DNA of 64,000 nucleotides from positions 62,001-126,000 of the forward strand of contig CALMRI010000002.1 in NCBI GenBank assembly GCA_937776645.1. Direction: 5' to 3'. Position numbers and translations under genes: made by a program. Below are positions 28,168-38,075 of this stretch, piece by piece. The stretch is from an uncultured Alphaproteobacteria bacterium (lineage in GTDB: Bacteria; Pseudomonadota; Alphaproteobacteria; Thalassobaculales; Thalassobaculaceae). Below the pieces are notes generated by a model, which was given only the letters and a program-made list of their open reading frames with translations, did not search any database and was not told where the DNA came from. Position 1 is the stretch's first letter. The number at the start of each line of letters is the position of its first letter.

Positions 28168-30211
28168 ATGATTCGGATCGGAATTGACGTAGGCGGCACC
28201 TTCACCGACATCGTGGCCGTTGCTGAGGATGGCACCGTCACCTTCGCCAAGGCGACAAGCACGCCCCAAGACCCGTCGATTGGGGTGATGGACGCGGTCA
28301 ACCGCCTGGCTGAGGAAATGGCGGTGGATGTGCCAGCACTGCTTGCCCAGACCGAACGAGTCGTCCATGGCACTACGGTGGCGACCAACGCGCTGCTCGA
28401 GCGCAAGGGCGCCAAGGTTGGCCTGCTGACCACCGAAGGGCACCGCGACGTACTGGAGATGCGCGAGGGCCTGAAGGACGAGCGCTATAACATGCGTTTG
28501 GCCGCCCCTGACGCCTTGGTGCCCCGGCATCTGCGTCTTGGCGTGGCCGAACGTATGCGCGCCGAGGGGGTGGTTCACGCTCCGCTCGACCTGACTTCTC
28601 TGGACGCGGCGATCGACACCCTCAAGGCTGCCGAGGTGACTTCGGTTGCGGTTTGTTATCTGCACAGTTACAAGAATTCGACCCATGAAAAAGCCACCCG
28701 GACCCGTCTCGAGGAGCGCATGCCCGGTGTCTCGATCTCGTTGTCGTCCGAAGTTTTTCCAGAAATCAAAGAATACGAGCGAGTTTCCACCACTGTGGTC
28801 AATGCCTATGTCCGGCCGATCGTCGGGCGCTATCTGCATAAGCTGGGCGAACGTCTGAAGGACACCGGCTATGACGGACCGGTGTTGATCATCCTGTCGC
28901 ATGGCGGCGTTGCGCCGATCGACGAGGCAGTACGGCTTGCCGCGGCGACGGTGTTGTCGGGGCCGGCTGGCGGGGTTGCTGGCGCCCGACACGGCGCGGC
29001 GCTGATCGGCGCTGAAAACCTGGTGCCCTTCGACATGGGCGGCACCAGCACCGATATCTCGATGATTGTCGATGGCGAGCCGGCCTTGTCGACCACCAGA
29101 GGCATTGCTGGACAACGGATCGCGCTGCAGTCGTTGGACATCGCCAGTATTGCTTCGGGCGGCGGCTCGATCGCCAGCGTCGATAGCGGCGGCATTCTGC
29201 GTGTCGGACCCGAGAGCGCCGGGGCGATGCCGGGGCCGGCCTGCTATGGCAATGGCGGCACCGAGGTGGCGGTCACCGATGCCAGCGTTGTGCTCGGTTT
29301 TCTTAACCCGGCGAATTTCCTTGGTGGACGGGCGACGTTGGACCAGGCCGCCGCCGAAGCGGCGTTGGACCGGCTGGCGGGCCGGCTCTCGGTCGAGCGG
29401 GCCGAGGCGGCGGAGGGGGTGCATCGGGTGATCAATACCCATATGGCCGAGGGCATCCGTCTAGTCTCGGTGCGGCGCGGCGTGGATCCCCGGCGCTTTG
29501 CCTTGCTCTCGTTTGGCGGTGCGGCGGGTATTCATATCACCGACATCGCCCGCCAGCTCGAGGTGCGTCGCGTGGTGGTGCCGCGAACGGCGGCGGTGCT
29601 GTCGGCCTGGGGCATGCTGGCGACGGATTTGCGCTATGAGGTCAGCCGCACCCATGTCGGCGACACCGGTAGCCTGGAGGCGGAAGAAGTTCGCACCATC
29701 TATGCCGAGATGGAGCAGGAGGGGCGTCGCCGCTTGGCCGATGCCTTTGATGGCCCGGTTACTGTGCGCCACTCCGCCGATATGCGCTATGGCGAGCAGA
29801 TTTATGAGATAGACGTGCCGCTTGATGGCATTGACTTTGCCCGCACCGATCTGATGGCCGAGGTGGCTACCCGCTTTCACGCCCGTCATGAGGAGCTGTT
29901 CACCTACAGTCTGCCGGATCAGGACGCGGTCCTGGTCAACGCCCGCTTGGCCACCATTGGCGAGTTTGCCGAGCTTGCCGCAAGAGCCCTTAGTCGACGC
30001 GCGGGCCGAGGTTGCCTCCCGGGGCAATCGGCGGATCTATCTTGGCGGTTGGCTGGAGGCGCCGGTCTTCAACCTTGAGGAACTGGCGCCAGGTCAGGTG
30101 GTCACCGGGCCGGCAATCGTCGAGTCTGCGACTACCACGGTAGTGCTGCGCGACGGCGATGTAGCAACGGCGACAGGATCACTATGGCTGGATGTGGTGG
30201 TTGGGGGATAG
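28168..30211 (+). CDS. hyuA: Hydantoinase A family protein (HyuA-like subunit), frameshifted near the 3' end
   Basis: Partner ATP-binding subunit of HyuB. The ATG at 28168 gives MIRIGIDVGGTFTDIVAV, the actin-like ATPase phosphate loop; further motifs are GTTVATNALLERKGAK, LSGPAGGVAGA and FDMGGTSTDIS. The frame from the start ends at 30078 after an unrelated tail, while the frame +1 to it carries the expected end: PLVDARAEVASRGNRR, APGQVVTGPAIVES and TTTVVLRDGD, with a TAG at 30211. Removing one T from the TTT at 29965-29967 would join the two parts (GELPSLPQEPLVDAR). It is therefore one gene of about 680 codons with a single-base indel, real or a sequencing artefact. Confidence 0.9.
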
Positions 30212-30386
30212 ATCGAGGTCAGGACGCCCCTTCGCGGGAGGGTGGTTGGCAATTTCCCTCGAGGCTACGGGCAATCCGATCTCTGTTCTTCTCGTGGTGG
30301 CTCGGGCTCCCGCCTCGCCAAGCCGCCCGCTATGACTAAACTACAGGCCGATGACTGCTCTTGAATAAACGTCAACGAGGTGTCCG

Positions 30387-32121
30387 GTGGCCGAGCCTAT
30401 CAATAAATATGATCTGGTTGTCGTCGGTGGTGGGTTGGCCGGGATGACGGCGGGGGTGCGGGCTTTGGAGTTGGGGCTGCGGGCCGCGGTGCTGGAGAAG
30501 GGCGAGGGGCGAGATCTATCCCTGCAATACCCGCCAGTCGGGCGGGGTCATGCATATCGGGTTTCTCGACCCCTATCGCCCGGCCGAAGATCTCGATGCG
30601 GTGATTGATCAACGCTCCGGCGGCGAGGCTGACAAGGCGTTGTCCTCGGCGTTGAGTAAAAGCGGCGGCCGTTTTCTTGACTGGTTGCAGGAAAGGGGCG
30701 CCCGGTTCGTCAAGTTTAATGAGCAGGAGGGCTATCGCTGGTGCATGGCACCACCGCGCTCGCTGCGCGCGGGGATCGATTGGCAGGGGCGTGGCCCGGA
30801 CGTGGTTTTACGCCGTTTGGTCGAACGCTTCGGTGCGCTTGGTGGATGCTTTTGCGACGCTACCCGGGCGGAATCCCTAGTCATGCACGAGGGGCAGTGC
30901 ATCGGCGTGGTAGCTGAAAAGAAGGGCGTTCGTGAGACCGTCAAGGCTGCTCAGGTGCTGATCTCCGATGGTGGTTTCCAGGCCAATCCGGACCTGTATC
31001 GGGAGCATATCGGCGCCGGCTTCGAGCGGATGTTTCAGCGCGGCGCCCGCACCGGCATGGGCGATGGCTTGAAGATGGCGGTTGCTGCTGGGGCGGCGGT
31101 TAAGGGGGTGGAACGCTTCTACGGCCATGTATTGTGTCGTGACGCGCTGCATAACGACAATGTTTGGCCTTACCCGGAAATCGACGGTATCGCGACCGCT
31201 GGAATGGTGGTCAATGGGACCGGCCAACGGATCGCCGACGAGGGGATTAGCGGGGTCTACCTGACCAACGCGTTGGCCGCTGCGCTTGACGACGAGCCGC
31301 TTTATGCCATCTTCGATGCGGCGATCTGGGACAAGCCGGGCCGGTCGGCGCGAATTCCAGCCAACCCGCTGCTGGAAGAGGCCGGCGGGACGGTACTGCG
31401 CGCGAACAGTCTGGAAGACCTGGCGGCGCTGGCCGGGGTGGCCGGTCCGGGGTTGGTCGAGACCGTGACGCAGTATAACGCGGCGCTTGTGGCGGGAGAG
31501 TTGGACCGGCTGGCGGTCCCGCGCTCCACCGCGATGCAGCCTTGGCCGATCATCGAGGCGCCGTTTATGGCAATCCCGGTATGCCCAGGCATTACCTACA
31601 CGATGGGCGGGATCGCCATCGACGCACATGCCCAGGTCCTGGCCGAAAGTGGCGAGCCGATCAAAGGATTGTTAGCTGCTGGTGCTGCCACCGGGGGGAT
31701 AGAAGGTGGCAGCCAAGCCGGCTATATTGGGGGGTTGATGAAGGCTGGCGTGTTCGGCTTGCTCGCTGCCGAGCGGGCCGCTGTTTTGTGCGGCAAGCCG
31801 GTGAGAAATGGGTTGGGGGATAAGGTGGGAGCGCTAAGCCTGCCGCCGCATTTGGCGTCTTCCAGCATCGCGGTTAGCGTACCGCCGCGGCGGCACCGAC
31901 TGGCGAAATATCCGATGCTGCGGGCGATTGTTGGCTTTGGAACCCTGGCGGCGATCCTGCTGTCCGTGGCGGTTGCGGGATTGGTGCTTTGGCTGTGCTG
32001 GTCGTCCCTGGGCGTCATCGCGATATCGATCGCCGGTTTGGCTGGATTGGTCAGTGTGGTGATAGCGCTGAGTTATGCTGAACTTGTGCGACTGATCACC
32101 GATATTATGATGCCTGAATAA
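30387..32121 (+). CDS. FAD-dependent dehydrogenase (TcuA/fumarate reductase flavoprotein-like) with two-helix membrane tail, frameshifted near the 5' end
   Basis: The GTG at 30387 has GAGG six bases upstream and starts the FAD domain: YDLVVVGGGLAGMTAGVRA and AAVLEKGEG. The frame is lost at about 30,507-30,511 and resumes as EIYPCNTRQSGGVMHIGF, then continues uninterrupted to 32121. The body matches tricarballylate dehydrogenase/fumarate reductase-type flavoproteins (LISDGGFQANPDLYREH, ITYTMGGIAIDAHAQVL, LLAAGAATGGIEGGSQAGY). The family normally ends near residue 470. Here about 105 extra residues follow, with two strongly hydrophobic segments (from 31,918: IVGFGTLAAILLSVAVAG, then VIAISIAGLAGLVSVVIAL). 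That suggests membrane anchoring or read-through into a small membrane-protein gene. It lies between hyuA and an oxygenase gene. Confidence 0.85.
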
Positions 32122-32126
32122 CGCTC

Positions 32127-33140
32127 ATGGCTTCTGAAACCGTCCCGATGATCGACCTTGCGGCCGCCCGGTCCGGCGATGCAGCGGCGCTTCGGCGCAC
32201 GTCGTTGGAAATCGATGCGGCGCTGGCGCGCAGCGGCTTTTTCATTGTCACCGGACATGGTGTGCCGCAGTCCGTAACCAGCGCGGCGGTCCGGGCGATG
32301 GAGGGTTTCTTTGCGGCCCCGATGGACGCCAAGATGGCGATCCGAAGCACCGCCAAAGGATCGCCGCGCGGTTATTTGCCGTTCGGCCTGGAAACCTTGT
32401 CCCAGACCGAAGGAAAATCCGCGCCGCCGGACCTCAAGGAAGGCTTCGGCATGGGCCCCTTCTGGCTAGACGATTCGGTGCGGATGGCGGGAACCGGTCA
32501 AAGCTATTCATGCAATGTCTGGCCGCCGGAGCCGGCCTTTCGCGCCGCCATCGAAATCTTCTATGCAGCGATGGAAGGCCTGACGGCGGATCTGATGGCG
32601 TTGTTCGCCGCCGCCATGGACCTGGACCAGGACTTTTTCACCGATCGGTTCACCACCCATAACAGCACGCTTCGGCTGATCCATTATCCGCCGCTTAACC
32701 AGCCGCCGGCACCGGACCAACTGCGGGCCGGCGTTCATACCGACTATGGCGCGCTGACGATCCTACTGCCCCAGGACCGCCCCGGCGGTTTGCAGGTGCG
32801 GCGTCCTGACGGCGCTTGGGAGAACGTGGCAGCTCCTCCCGGCGGTTTTGTGATCAATATTGGTGATCTGATGATGCGTTGGTCGAACGATACTTGGCTC
32901 TCGAGCCCTCACTGGGTCGTCAATCCGCCCAAGGATATCGGCTCGGCCTCGCGCCGATACTCGATGGCGTATTTCTGTAACCCGAATGATGATGTGCTGA
33001 TCGAGTGTTTGGCGAACTGCTGTTCCCCGTCAAGACCGGCGAAGCATGCTCCGATCCTGGCCGGCGCGCACCGTACGGAAAAGATCGAGAAATCAAAACA
33101 GCGCGCCGGTAATGCTCTAAAATCACTTTTCCCATGCTGA
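32127..33140 (+). CDS. Isopenicillin N synthase-like 2-oxoglutarate/Fe(II) oxygenase
   Basis: A 337-residue non-haem iron oxygenase of the IPNS/gibberellin oxidase superfamily. The N-terminal DIOX_N part reads VPMIDLAAA and SGFFIVTGHGVP. The iron ligands are H and D in GVHTDYGALT and the distal H in SSPHWVVNP, and the 2-oxoglutarate-binding Arg and Ser are in RRYSMAYF. The start follows the flavoprotein stop by five bases, without a strong ribosome site, so translational coupling is likely. The C terminus (IECLANCCSPSRPAKHAPI) is standard for the bacterial subgroup. The substrate is unknown, but position in the hyuBA operon suggests a step in the same catabolic route. Confidence 0.92.
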   Translation: MASETVPMIDLAAARSGDAAALRRTSLEIDAALARSGFFIVTGHGVPQSVTSAAVRAMEGFFAAPMDAKMAIRSTAKGSPRGYLPFGLETLSQTEGKSAPPDLKEGFGMGPFWLDDSVRMAGTGQSYSCNVWPPEPAFRAAIEIFYAAMEGLTADLMALFAAAMDLDQDFFTDRFTTHNSTLRLIHYPPLNQPPAPDQLRAGVHTDYGALTILLPQDRPGGLQVRRPDGAWENVAAPPGGFVINIGDLMMRWSNDTWLSSPHWVVNPPKDIGSASRRYSMAYFCNPNDDVLIECLANCCSPSRPAKHAPILAGAHRTEKIEKSKQRAGNALKSLFPC

Positions 33141-33335
33141 TTACGATCCGGCATGAGGGCGGTCCGCGTTCCGTTTTCGAAACCTTTAGGACAGGCAATC
33201 CGTTGTAGTTCAACGTCGCCTAAAAATTTATAACGAAGATTAAGACAGCACTTGTCGCAGAACTATTTCCAACGCCTCGGTTGGACTTTTAAAGTCAGCA
33301 TGCATAGGAAGGGCAGCAGCGGTTAAGCCAATCGG

Positions 33336-34961
33336 TCATCCGGTGATCTTGTGGAAAGCCTGACCGCGCAGTCCTGTCAGGATTGGAAAAAGCGGCCTCA
33401 CTGCCTGGTGATGAGTGAGTTCAATGACTGTGCAGGCTATCGGGCTTGCCAGGACATTGGTAAGGCCGGCGCCAAACGGCGCCACGACCACTTCCGCCTC
33501 AGCCCCGAGCTTGAATCGGCTGGCCGCTGAAAGCCGATCTAATTCGACAGTCTCGAACCCGTATTTATTCAATGTCGCGTTCACCTCGTCGGCGTTGACG
33601 ATCAGTCGATGACCATCGCCGCGCCGCGCAAAATAAAACCGCCGCCGGCCACGGGTCCGGGGGTCTCGGAACCGGCTGAACAATCTTTCTTCGAGGAACT
33701 CGAGATATTTGGGAGATACGCAGCCAAGACGACCATGCGCCAACGAGGGAATCCATAGCCGTTCCACCGGGTAAAGAGCCGGCGTCAGGAGGCGCAAACG
33801 TTCTCGCGCCAATCCAAACATTTCCAGTATCTCAATGACCGAGACGGGGGTGTCGCGGGCGACGAGAACCGGCAAATCGACGAGCTCGGGATGCTCAAGG
33901 ATCGTTGGCAACCCTGACAGCCAGTCGACCACGTTATGGTAGTAATTTACACTGCCGCCCAGCAATTTCGCCTCGCCATCGATCCCAGGTTCCGGCGGGG
34001 GCAGGGTCGCGAGAATTGTGTCTTTGTTTGAGATGTAGGCGTAGCAAGGCCCGTCCCAACGTCGCCGTTTTTGAGAGTAGGTAAGCCCCTCAAGCAACAC
34101 CGTATCGTTCGAGAGGATGACGGAATGGTGGCCAAAAAGCAGGCGGGCATTGTCAGCGCGGGCAAGGAAAGTCGCTGGAACCCTGTAATTAATTCTCGGC
34201 CCAGGCTGCCCCACCGGGTTTATTTTAACGGAAAAGGACTCCGCCAATTCCTGGCAATGATATCCAGGATGCTCGGCGATCGCGGCTGGAAGGCGCGCTT
34301 CCCGGCGTGCGAACCCGGCGGTATTTGGCCGCATCAGTAGAGTTCGCAGGACCTGGCGCCCCGCCACGTCGGGCCGTCCGGATTCGAACTCCGAGCGACC
34401 GAAGTCAAAAAATCGTTCGGGCTCGGAGGGATCCAGTAGAATTGCTTGGCGAAAGGGGCCTCTCGCTTGTAAATATCGGCCCATTGCTTGTAGCGAACGG
34501 CCTCGCGCCACGGCCAGCCGGCCCACGAGCACCGGCGATCGCGCGGCTATCGCTGTCATCTCCGCACGCGCCATGCGCCGGTGAACTGGCTCAACTTTGG
34601 GCGATAGCACTTCGGAGAATGCCAGGAAGCAGGTCGCTTCGGCATCCCCGGGGTCGAGGCAGAGAGCGGCCTTTATGCCCCGCTGGTCCCGCGAAGCGGA
34701 AAACTTCGCCAAAAGCCCGGGAGCGCTGGCGCCGGCTATCACCGCCCGTCGGTAATTCACCCCCGCCAAGGTGGAAGCCTCCACCGTCGACGCGAGCACC
34801 GCGAGATTCTCCCACCCGCCCGGGCCGTTTGCCGTGCAACCGTGACCGCCCATATCATCGCGGTTGGCGCTTCGGCCCAGCTGACCCCGCCGCCAGAAAA
34901 AATCGCCAAGAAGAAACTGAGCGGTCGGTGACAACGGGGCGATGCTCATCACCCGCTTCAA
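33336..34961 (-). CDS. GT61/DUF563-family glycosyltransferase with N-terminal TPR-like repeats
   Basis: Up to 541 residues. The C-terminal 270 residues carry the DUF563 hallmarks: SVNYYHNVVDWLSGLP (His-containing acceptor-site helix), RRFYFARRGDGHR and VVAPFGAGLTNVLASP near the end. The N-terminal 230 residues contain tetratricopeptide-like helices (SPTAQFLLGDFFWRRGQ, RQAILLDPSEPERFFDFGR). No good start is evident: TTG 34961, GTG 34952 and ATG 34949 are candidates, and the same frame is open upstream to about 35,060 with TPR-like sequence (RFGASLKSRSFPAALAAL) but no start codon there. So the 5' end may be damaged or use a rare start. Likely role: transferring a sugar to a cell-surface glycan. 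Confidence 0.8.
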   Translation of the reverse strand: MKRVMSIAPLSPTAQFLLGDFFWRRGQLGRSANRDDMGGHGCTANGPGGWENLAVLASTVEASTLAGVNYRRAVIAGASAPGLLAKFSASRDQRGIKAALCLDPGDAEATCFLAFSEVLSPKVEPVHRRMARAEMTAIAARSPVLVGRLAVARGRSLQAMGRYLQARGPFRQAILLDPSEPERFFDFGRSEFESGRPDVAGRQVLRTLLMRPNTAGFARREARLPAAIAEHPGYHCQELAESFSVKINPVGQPGPRINYRVPATFLARADNARLLFGHHSVILSNDTVLLEGLTYSQKRRRWDGPCYAYISNKDTILATLPPPEPGIDGEAKLLGGSVNYYHNVVDWLSGLPTILEHPELVDLPVLVARDTPVSVIEILEMFGLARERLRLLTPALYPVERLWIPSLAHGRLGCVSPKYLEFLEERLFSRFRDPRTRGRRRFYFARRGDGHRLIVNADEVNATLNKYGFETVELDRLSAASRFKLGAEAEVVVAPFGAGLTNVLASPIACTVIELTHHQAVRPLFPILTGLRGQAFHKITG

Positions 34962-35068
34962 CGCGGCGAGCGCAGCGGGAAACGAGCGGGATTTCAGGCT
35001 GGCCCCGAATCGCCGAAAATTCCTGTTCCAGCTGACCTTGTCTTCATGCCCAACGTGTCAACCTTTGC

Positions 35069-36295
35069 CTAAATAATGCCGCGTTCGCTGAGGTCGGCGA
35101 TATCGGCTGCGCTATAGCCAAGCTCGCCCAGGACCTCGGCACTGTGCTCTCCAAGCTTCGGCGCGACACCAATTTTAGCCGGGGTTTCCGAAAACTGCCA
35201 GGGTGAACCATGGACCTTCAAGGTCTCGCCGAGCTCCGGGTATCGCTTCTCGGCGACATAGCCATTGGCGATAATGTTGGGGTCGTTCGAGGCCTCCAGC
35301 AGGGTGTTCACTGGGGCGGCGACCAGCCCGACACTGCGGATCGCTGCAACCCAGCGATCCCTGTCCCCGGTGGCGAAGAGCTCTGCCAGGGTGGCGAGAA
35401 TCAGGTCCTTTTTCTCGGCTGAAACCACCGCCAGCCCGAGATCGCTTGCACCGCGTTCTTCCAAGGCTTTCCAAAAACCCAATGCTTCCATCGCATCCTT
35501 CCAACCCCGGTGATCGAGTTGAAAAACCAGCGGCTTACCGTCGCCGTCGTTGAAGCTTGCGGCGATGCTCGGATATTCGCGGCTGCCATTGATCCGCACG
35601 CCGGTGATCGGGTTGGTGTCACGCCACATGGTCGTGGTCATAGTCCAGCCCATCAGCCGAAAAATGCTGCCAACCAACGAGGTTTCGACCTTTTGGCCAA
35701 TGCCGGTGTTCTTGGCGTAGAGCAGCGCCGCGAGCAGGCCGCCAAAGGTCAACATCGCGCAGGATTCATCGGCGACCGAAACCACACCGGTGCGCAACTG
35801 CTGGCCGGGAGCTGAATAAGCCTCGGCAATCCCTCCCAGCGCTTGGCCTATGGCATCGGTGCCCGGAAGATCCGCATCGGGCCCATGCGTCCCGTAGCCG
35901 GAGATCGAGGCATAAACCAGGGCTGGATTGACATTCTTCAACTCTTCGTAGCCAAAGCCATTTTTCTCGGCGGCGCCGGGCCGGAAATTTTGACCGAAGA
36001 CATCGGCGGTTCTGACCAGCTGATGGAGGATCGCCCGACCTTCCTCGGATTTGAGATTCAAGGTCACGCTTTTTACTCCGCGATTATTGGTCTCGAAGAA
36101 CGAACTGATCTTGCCCTTCAACTCACCGGCGGTTCGGTTGAAATCGCCGCTGCCAGGAAGTTCGATTTTGATCACCTCGGCACCAAGGTCGGCCATCAGC
36201 ATATACGGAACCGTCCCGGCCTGTGCGGTCGAGCACGCGACGGCCCTGATCCCAGTGAGCGGGCCAGGCAGTTCAGTTCCTGCTTGATCAGTCAT
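35069..36295 (-). CDS. CaiB/BaiF family (type III) CoA-transferase
   Basis: A 408-residue formyl-CoA-transferase-like enzyme that moves CoA between carboxylates. Family markers are the N-terminal PLTGIRAVAC and ADLGAEVIKIE, FFETNNRGVKSVTLNL, YASISGYG, and the catalytic Asp in DLPGTDAIGQALGG. The ATG at 36295 has AAGGA eight bases upstream. The length is normal and the frame intact. It lies among acyl-CoA dehydrogenase, LLM and TauD genes, so it may activate an organic acid for that catabolic set, but the acid cannot be named. Confidence 0.92.
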   Translation of the reverse strand: MTDQAGTELPGPLTGIRAVACSTAQAGTVPYMLMADLGAEVIKIELPGSGDFNRTAGELKGKISSFFETNNRGVKSVTLNLKSEEGRAILHQLVRTADVFGQNFRPGAAEKNGFGYEELKNVNPALVYASISGYGTHGPDADLPGTDAIGQALGGIAEAYSAPGQQLRTGVVSVADESCAMLTFGGLLAALLYAKNTGIGQKVETSLVGSIFRLMGWTMTTTMWRDTNPITGVRINGSREYPSIAASFNDGDGKPLVFQLDHRGWKDAMEALGFWKALEERGASDLGLAVVSAEKKDLILATLAELFATGDRDRWVAAIRSVGLVAAPVNTLLEASNDPNIIANGYVAEKRYPELGETLKVHGSPWQFSETPAKIGVAPKLGEHSAEVLGELGYSAADIADLSERGII

Positions 36296-36370
36296 GATGG
36301 TTGTCCTTCTCGTCGCGGATGGCGGTCTCGTATCGCATGCGGCTCCCCGGATTTGAAGAGGCGCGTGTCA

Positions 36371-36912
36371 TTAGGGCTCTAGACCGCTGACTTGGATCAT
36401 GCCACCGCCGATGCCGGCAACCGATGGCCGGGATGGGTATCCCAAATTGCCGGCGAAGCGCGCGGCCATCGCGGCAACGGATGCTGGGGTGAAGTCGGCG
36501 TCGCTGATTTTGTGTTCGCTGGCAAGCATTGCGTGTCTGGAAAGATTGTTGATGGTGCGGCCCCGGTCGAGGGCGCCTGGGCGTGCTCGACCAAAGGACC
36601 GGTGGATCGTCTGGCAAACCGAGAGCCGGCCGACAGTAGAGCATTGAGACCGTTCTGCATGGTCTCAACCGAAAACTCGGGAAGATCCTGGAAGTCGCTA
36701 GGGTAGCGCGCGCGCAGCTCGCCGAGCGCGGCGCCATGGGCGTCGGCGTCTGCCTGACGATAGCCGTCGGATAGTCGTTGCAACGCTCGCGAGACCGTCG
36801 CGAAATCATCTAGGGGCGACCCGGCCATGGCGCGTCTCATGATATGATTGCTATTTGTTCCGCAGACCTGCCCTTCGGAACGCTTGGCGGGCAGGATAGC
36901 GGGTCGGGCCAT
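36371..36912 (-). CDS. Uncharacterised protein, probably frameshifted
   Basis: I do not recognise this gene. From the ATG at 36912 the frame is open to 36397 and its first 95 residues look like a real small helical protein (DFATVSRALQRLSDGYRQ, ALGELRARYPSDFQDL, SVETMQNGLNALLSAG). The rest of that frame turns Pro/Thr-rich and unlikely. In another frame of the same strand, 36,600 to 36,371, the sequence is again protein-like (NNLSRHAMLASEHKISDAD, PASVAAMAARFAGNLGYPS) and ends at a TAA. The simplest reading is one gene of about 175 codons with an indel near 36,600. It is 24 bases upstream of the next minus-strand gene start region and may belong to that transcription unit. Confidence 0.45.
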
Positions 36913-36936
36913 AGTTTTCCAGTGCGTTGCGGGCGC

Positions 36937-38019
36937 TCAAGCCACGGCCGGCCAAGCCGAGGCATGATTTTGAAACGGCGTTGCGATCCGCTTGACGTCC
37001 TGAATTACCTCGGCGAGCGGCCCCGGTTCGGTATCCGTCGGAATAAACAGCGAAAGCGCATCGGCGAGACCGTCATAACGCTCGGCGATTTTGTCGGCGA
37101 CGACATCATGGGAGCCGACGATGGCGAATAATTCCAGCACCTCGTCTGGGATCTGCGCCGCCATCTCATCCCAGCGACCCTGGGCTGGAAACGGTCGTAA
37201 TTTCAGCCCAAGCTCCTCCAGGCCGTGCAGTCTCAGAACACTCCAATAGGCCCGGGTCGAGCAATAGAAGGCGATGCGGAAGCGTATATAGTCGCTCATC
37301 CTGGCGACGGCAGCTTCGTCTACTCCGGTTGCGAGAAAGCCGCCGGCGACCACCTCGATCTGGCTGCGATCCCGCGCGCTGCCCAGTCCACCGCCCCGCT
37401 TGGCACGTCGCAGCCCGGCCTCGATCTCCGGGACACAGACCTCGGCGATATGGCGTTGAGTGTTGAAGGGGTGCAGACGGACCCCGTTGGCGACCTCACC
37501 GGCTACTCTCAACATGGCTGGTCCGACCGCGGACATGGCGATCGGGATCGGCGGCAAGCCAAGCGGGCGCGGCGCGAAGTTCGGCGTCGTCAGGGTCAGC
37601 GTATAGTGGTCGCTGTGATAGTCGAGGGGTTCTTCAAATTCCCAGGCGCGCCAGACTGCCCGCACCGCCCCGATATAGTCCCGCATGCGGGGGGCCGGCG
37701 GGGTCCAGGCGATGCCGTAGCGCCGTTCGTTATGCCCTTTCACCTGCGAACCCAGACCGAGGTAGAAGCGACCCTTGGACGCCTTGTTCAAATCCCAGGC
37801 GGCATGAGCGGTGACGGTGGGGCTACGCGGAAAGGCGATCATCACGGCGGTGCCAATCTGCACCCGCTCCGTCGCCATGGCGGCGACGCTTAGCGCTGGG
37901 ATCGGACCATGGGCGTTCTCCAGTGCGACGACGCCATCGAACCCGGCGGCCTCGGCGGCCCTCGCCGTGGCATCGGCCAGGCGCAGATCGTCATTGGGAA
38001 TTTGATAAATCATCCGCAT
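36937..38019 (-). CDS. LLM class oxidoreductase, probable F420-type (TIGR03617-like)
   Basis: A 360-residue luciferase-like protein. It has IYQIPNDDL, AAGFDGVVALEN, RVQIGTAVMIAFPRSP, LNKASKGRFYLGLGSQVKGHN and PPIPIAMSAVGPAMLRVAGEV, the pattern of the subgroup often annotated as F420-dependent. The ATG at 38019 has AGGA about eight bases upstream. It is a clear paralogue of the gene at 49632-50681, sharing AFPRSP, WDL-NASKGRF, ANGVRLHPF/CDGVRLHPF and the IAFYCST/VAFYGST motif. It is flanked by a CaiB gene region and a TauD gene on the same strand. Whether the organism makes F420 cannot be seen here; FMN is possible. Confidence 0.88.
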   Translation of the reverse strand: MRMIYQIPNDDLRLADATARAAEAAGFDGVVALENAHGPIPALSVAAMATERVQIGTAVMIAFPRSPTVTAHAAWDLNKASKGRFYLGLGSQVKGHNERRYGIAWTPPAPRMRDYIGAVRAVWRAWEFEEPLDYHSDHYTLTLTTPNFAPRPLGLPPIPIAMSAVGPAMLRVAGEVANGVRLHPFNTQRHIAEVCVPEIEAGLRRAKRGGGLGSARDRSQIEVVAGGFLATGVDEAAVARMSDYIRFRIAFYCSTRAYWSVLRLHGLEELGLKLRPFPAQGRWDEMAAQIPDEVLELFAIVGSHDVVADKIAERYDGLADALSLFIPTDTEPGPLAEVIQDVKRIATPFQNHASAWPAVA

Positions 38020-38075
38020 CTTTTTATTCCTATCCCAGGACCATTTGCGACCTGCTTGCGATCGTGGATAAGGTC

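Noticed and set aside
28144-29442. A 432-codon minus-strand open frame opposite hyuA
   Set aside because: The plus strand is unmistakably HyuA; the minus frame lacks motifs and is rich in Arg/His as expected of antisense GC-rich DNA.
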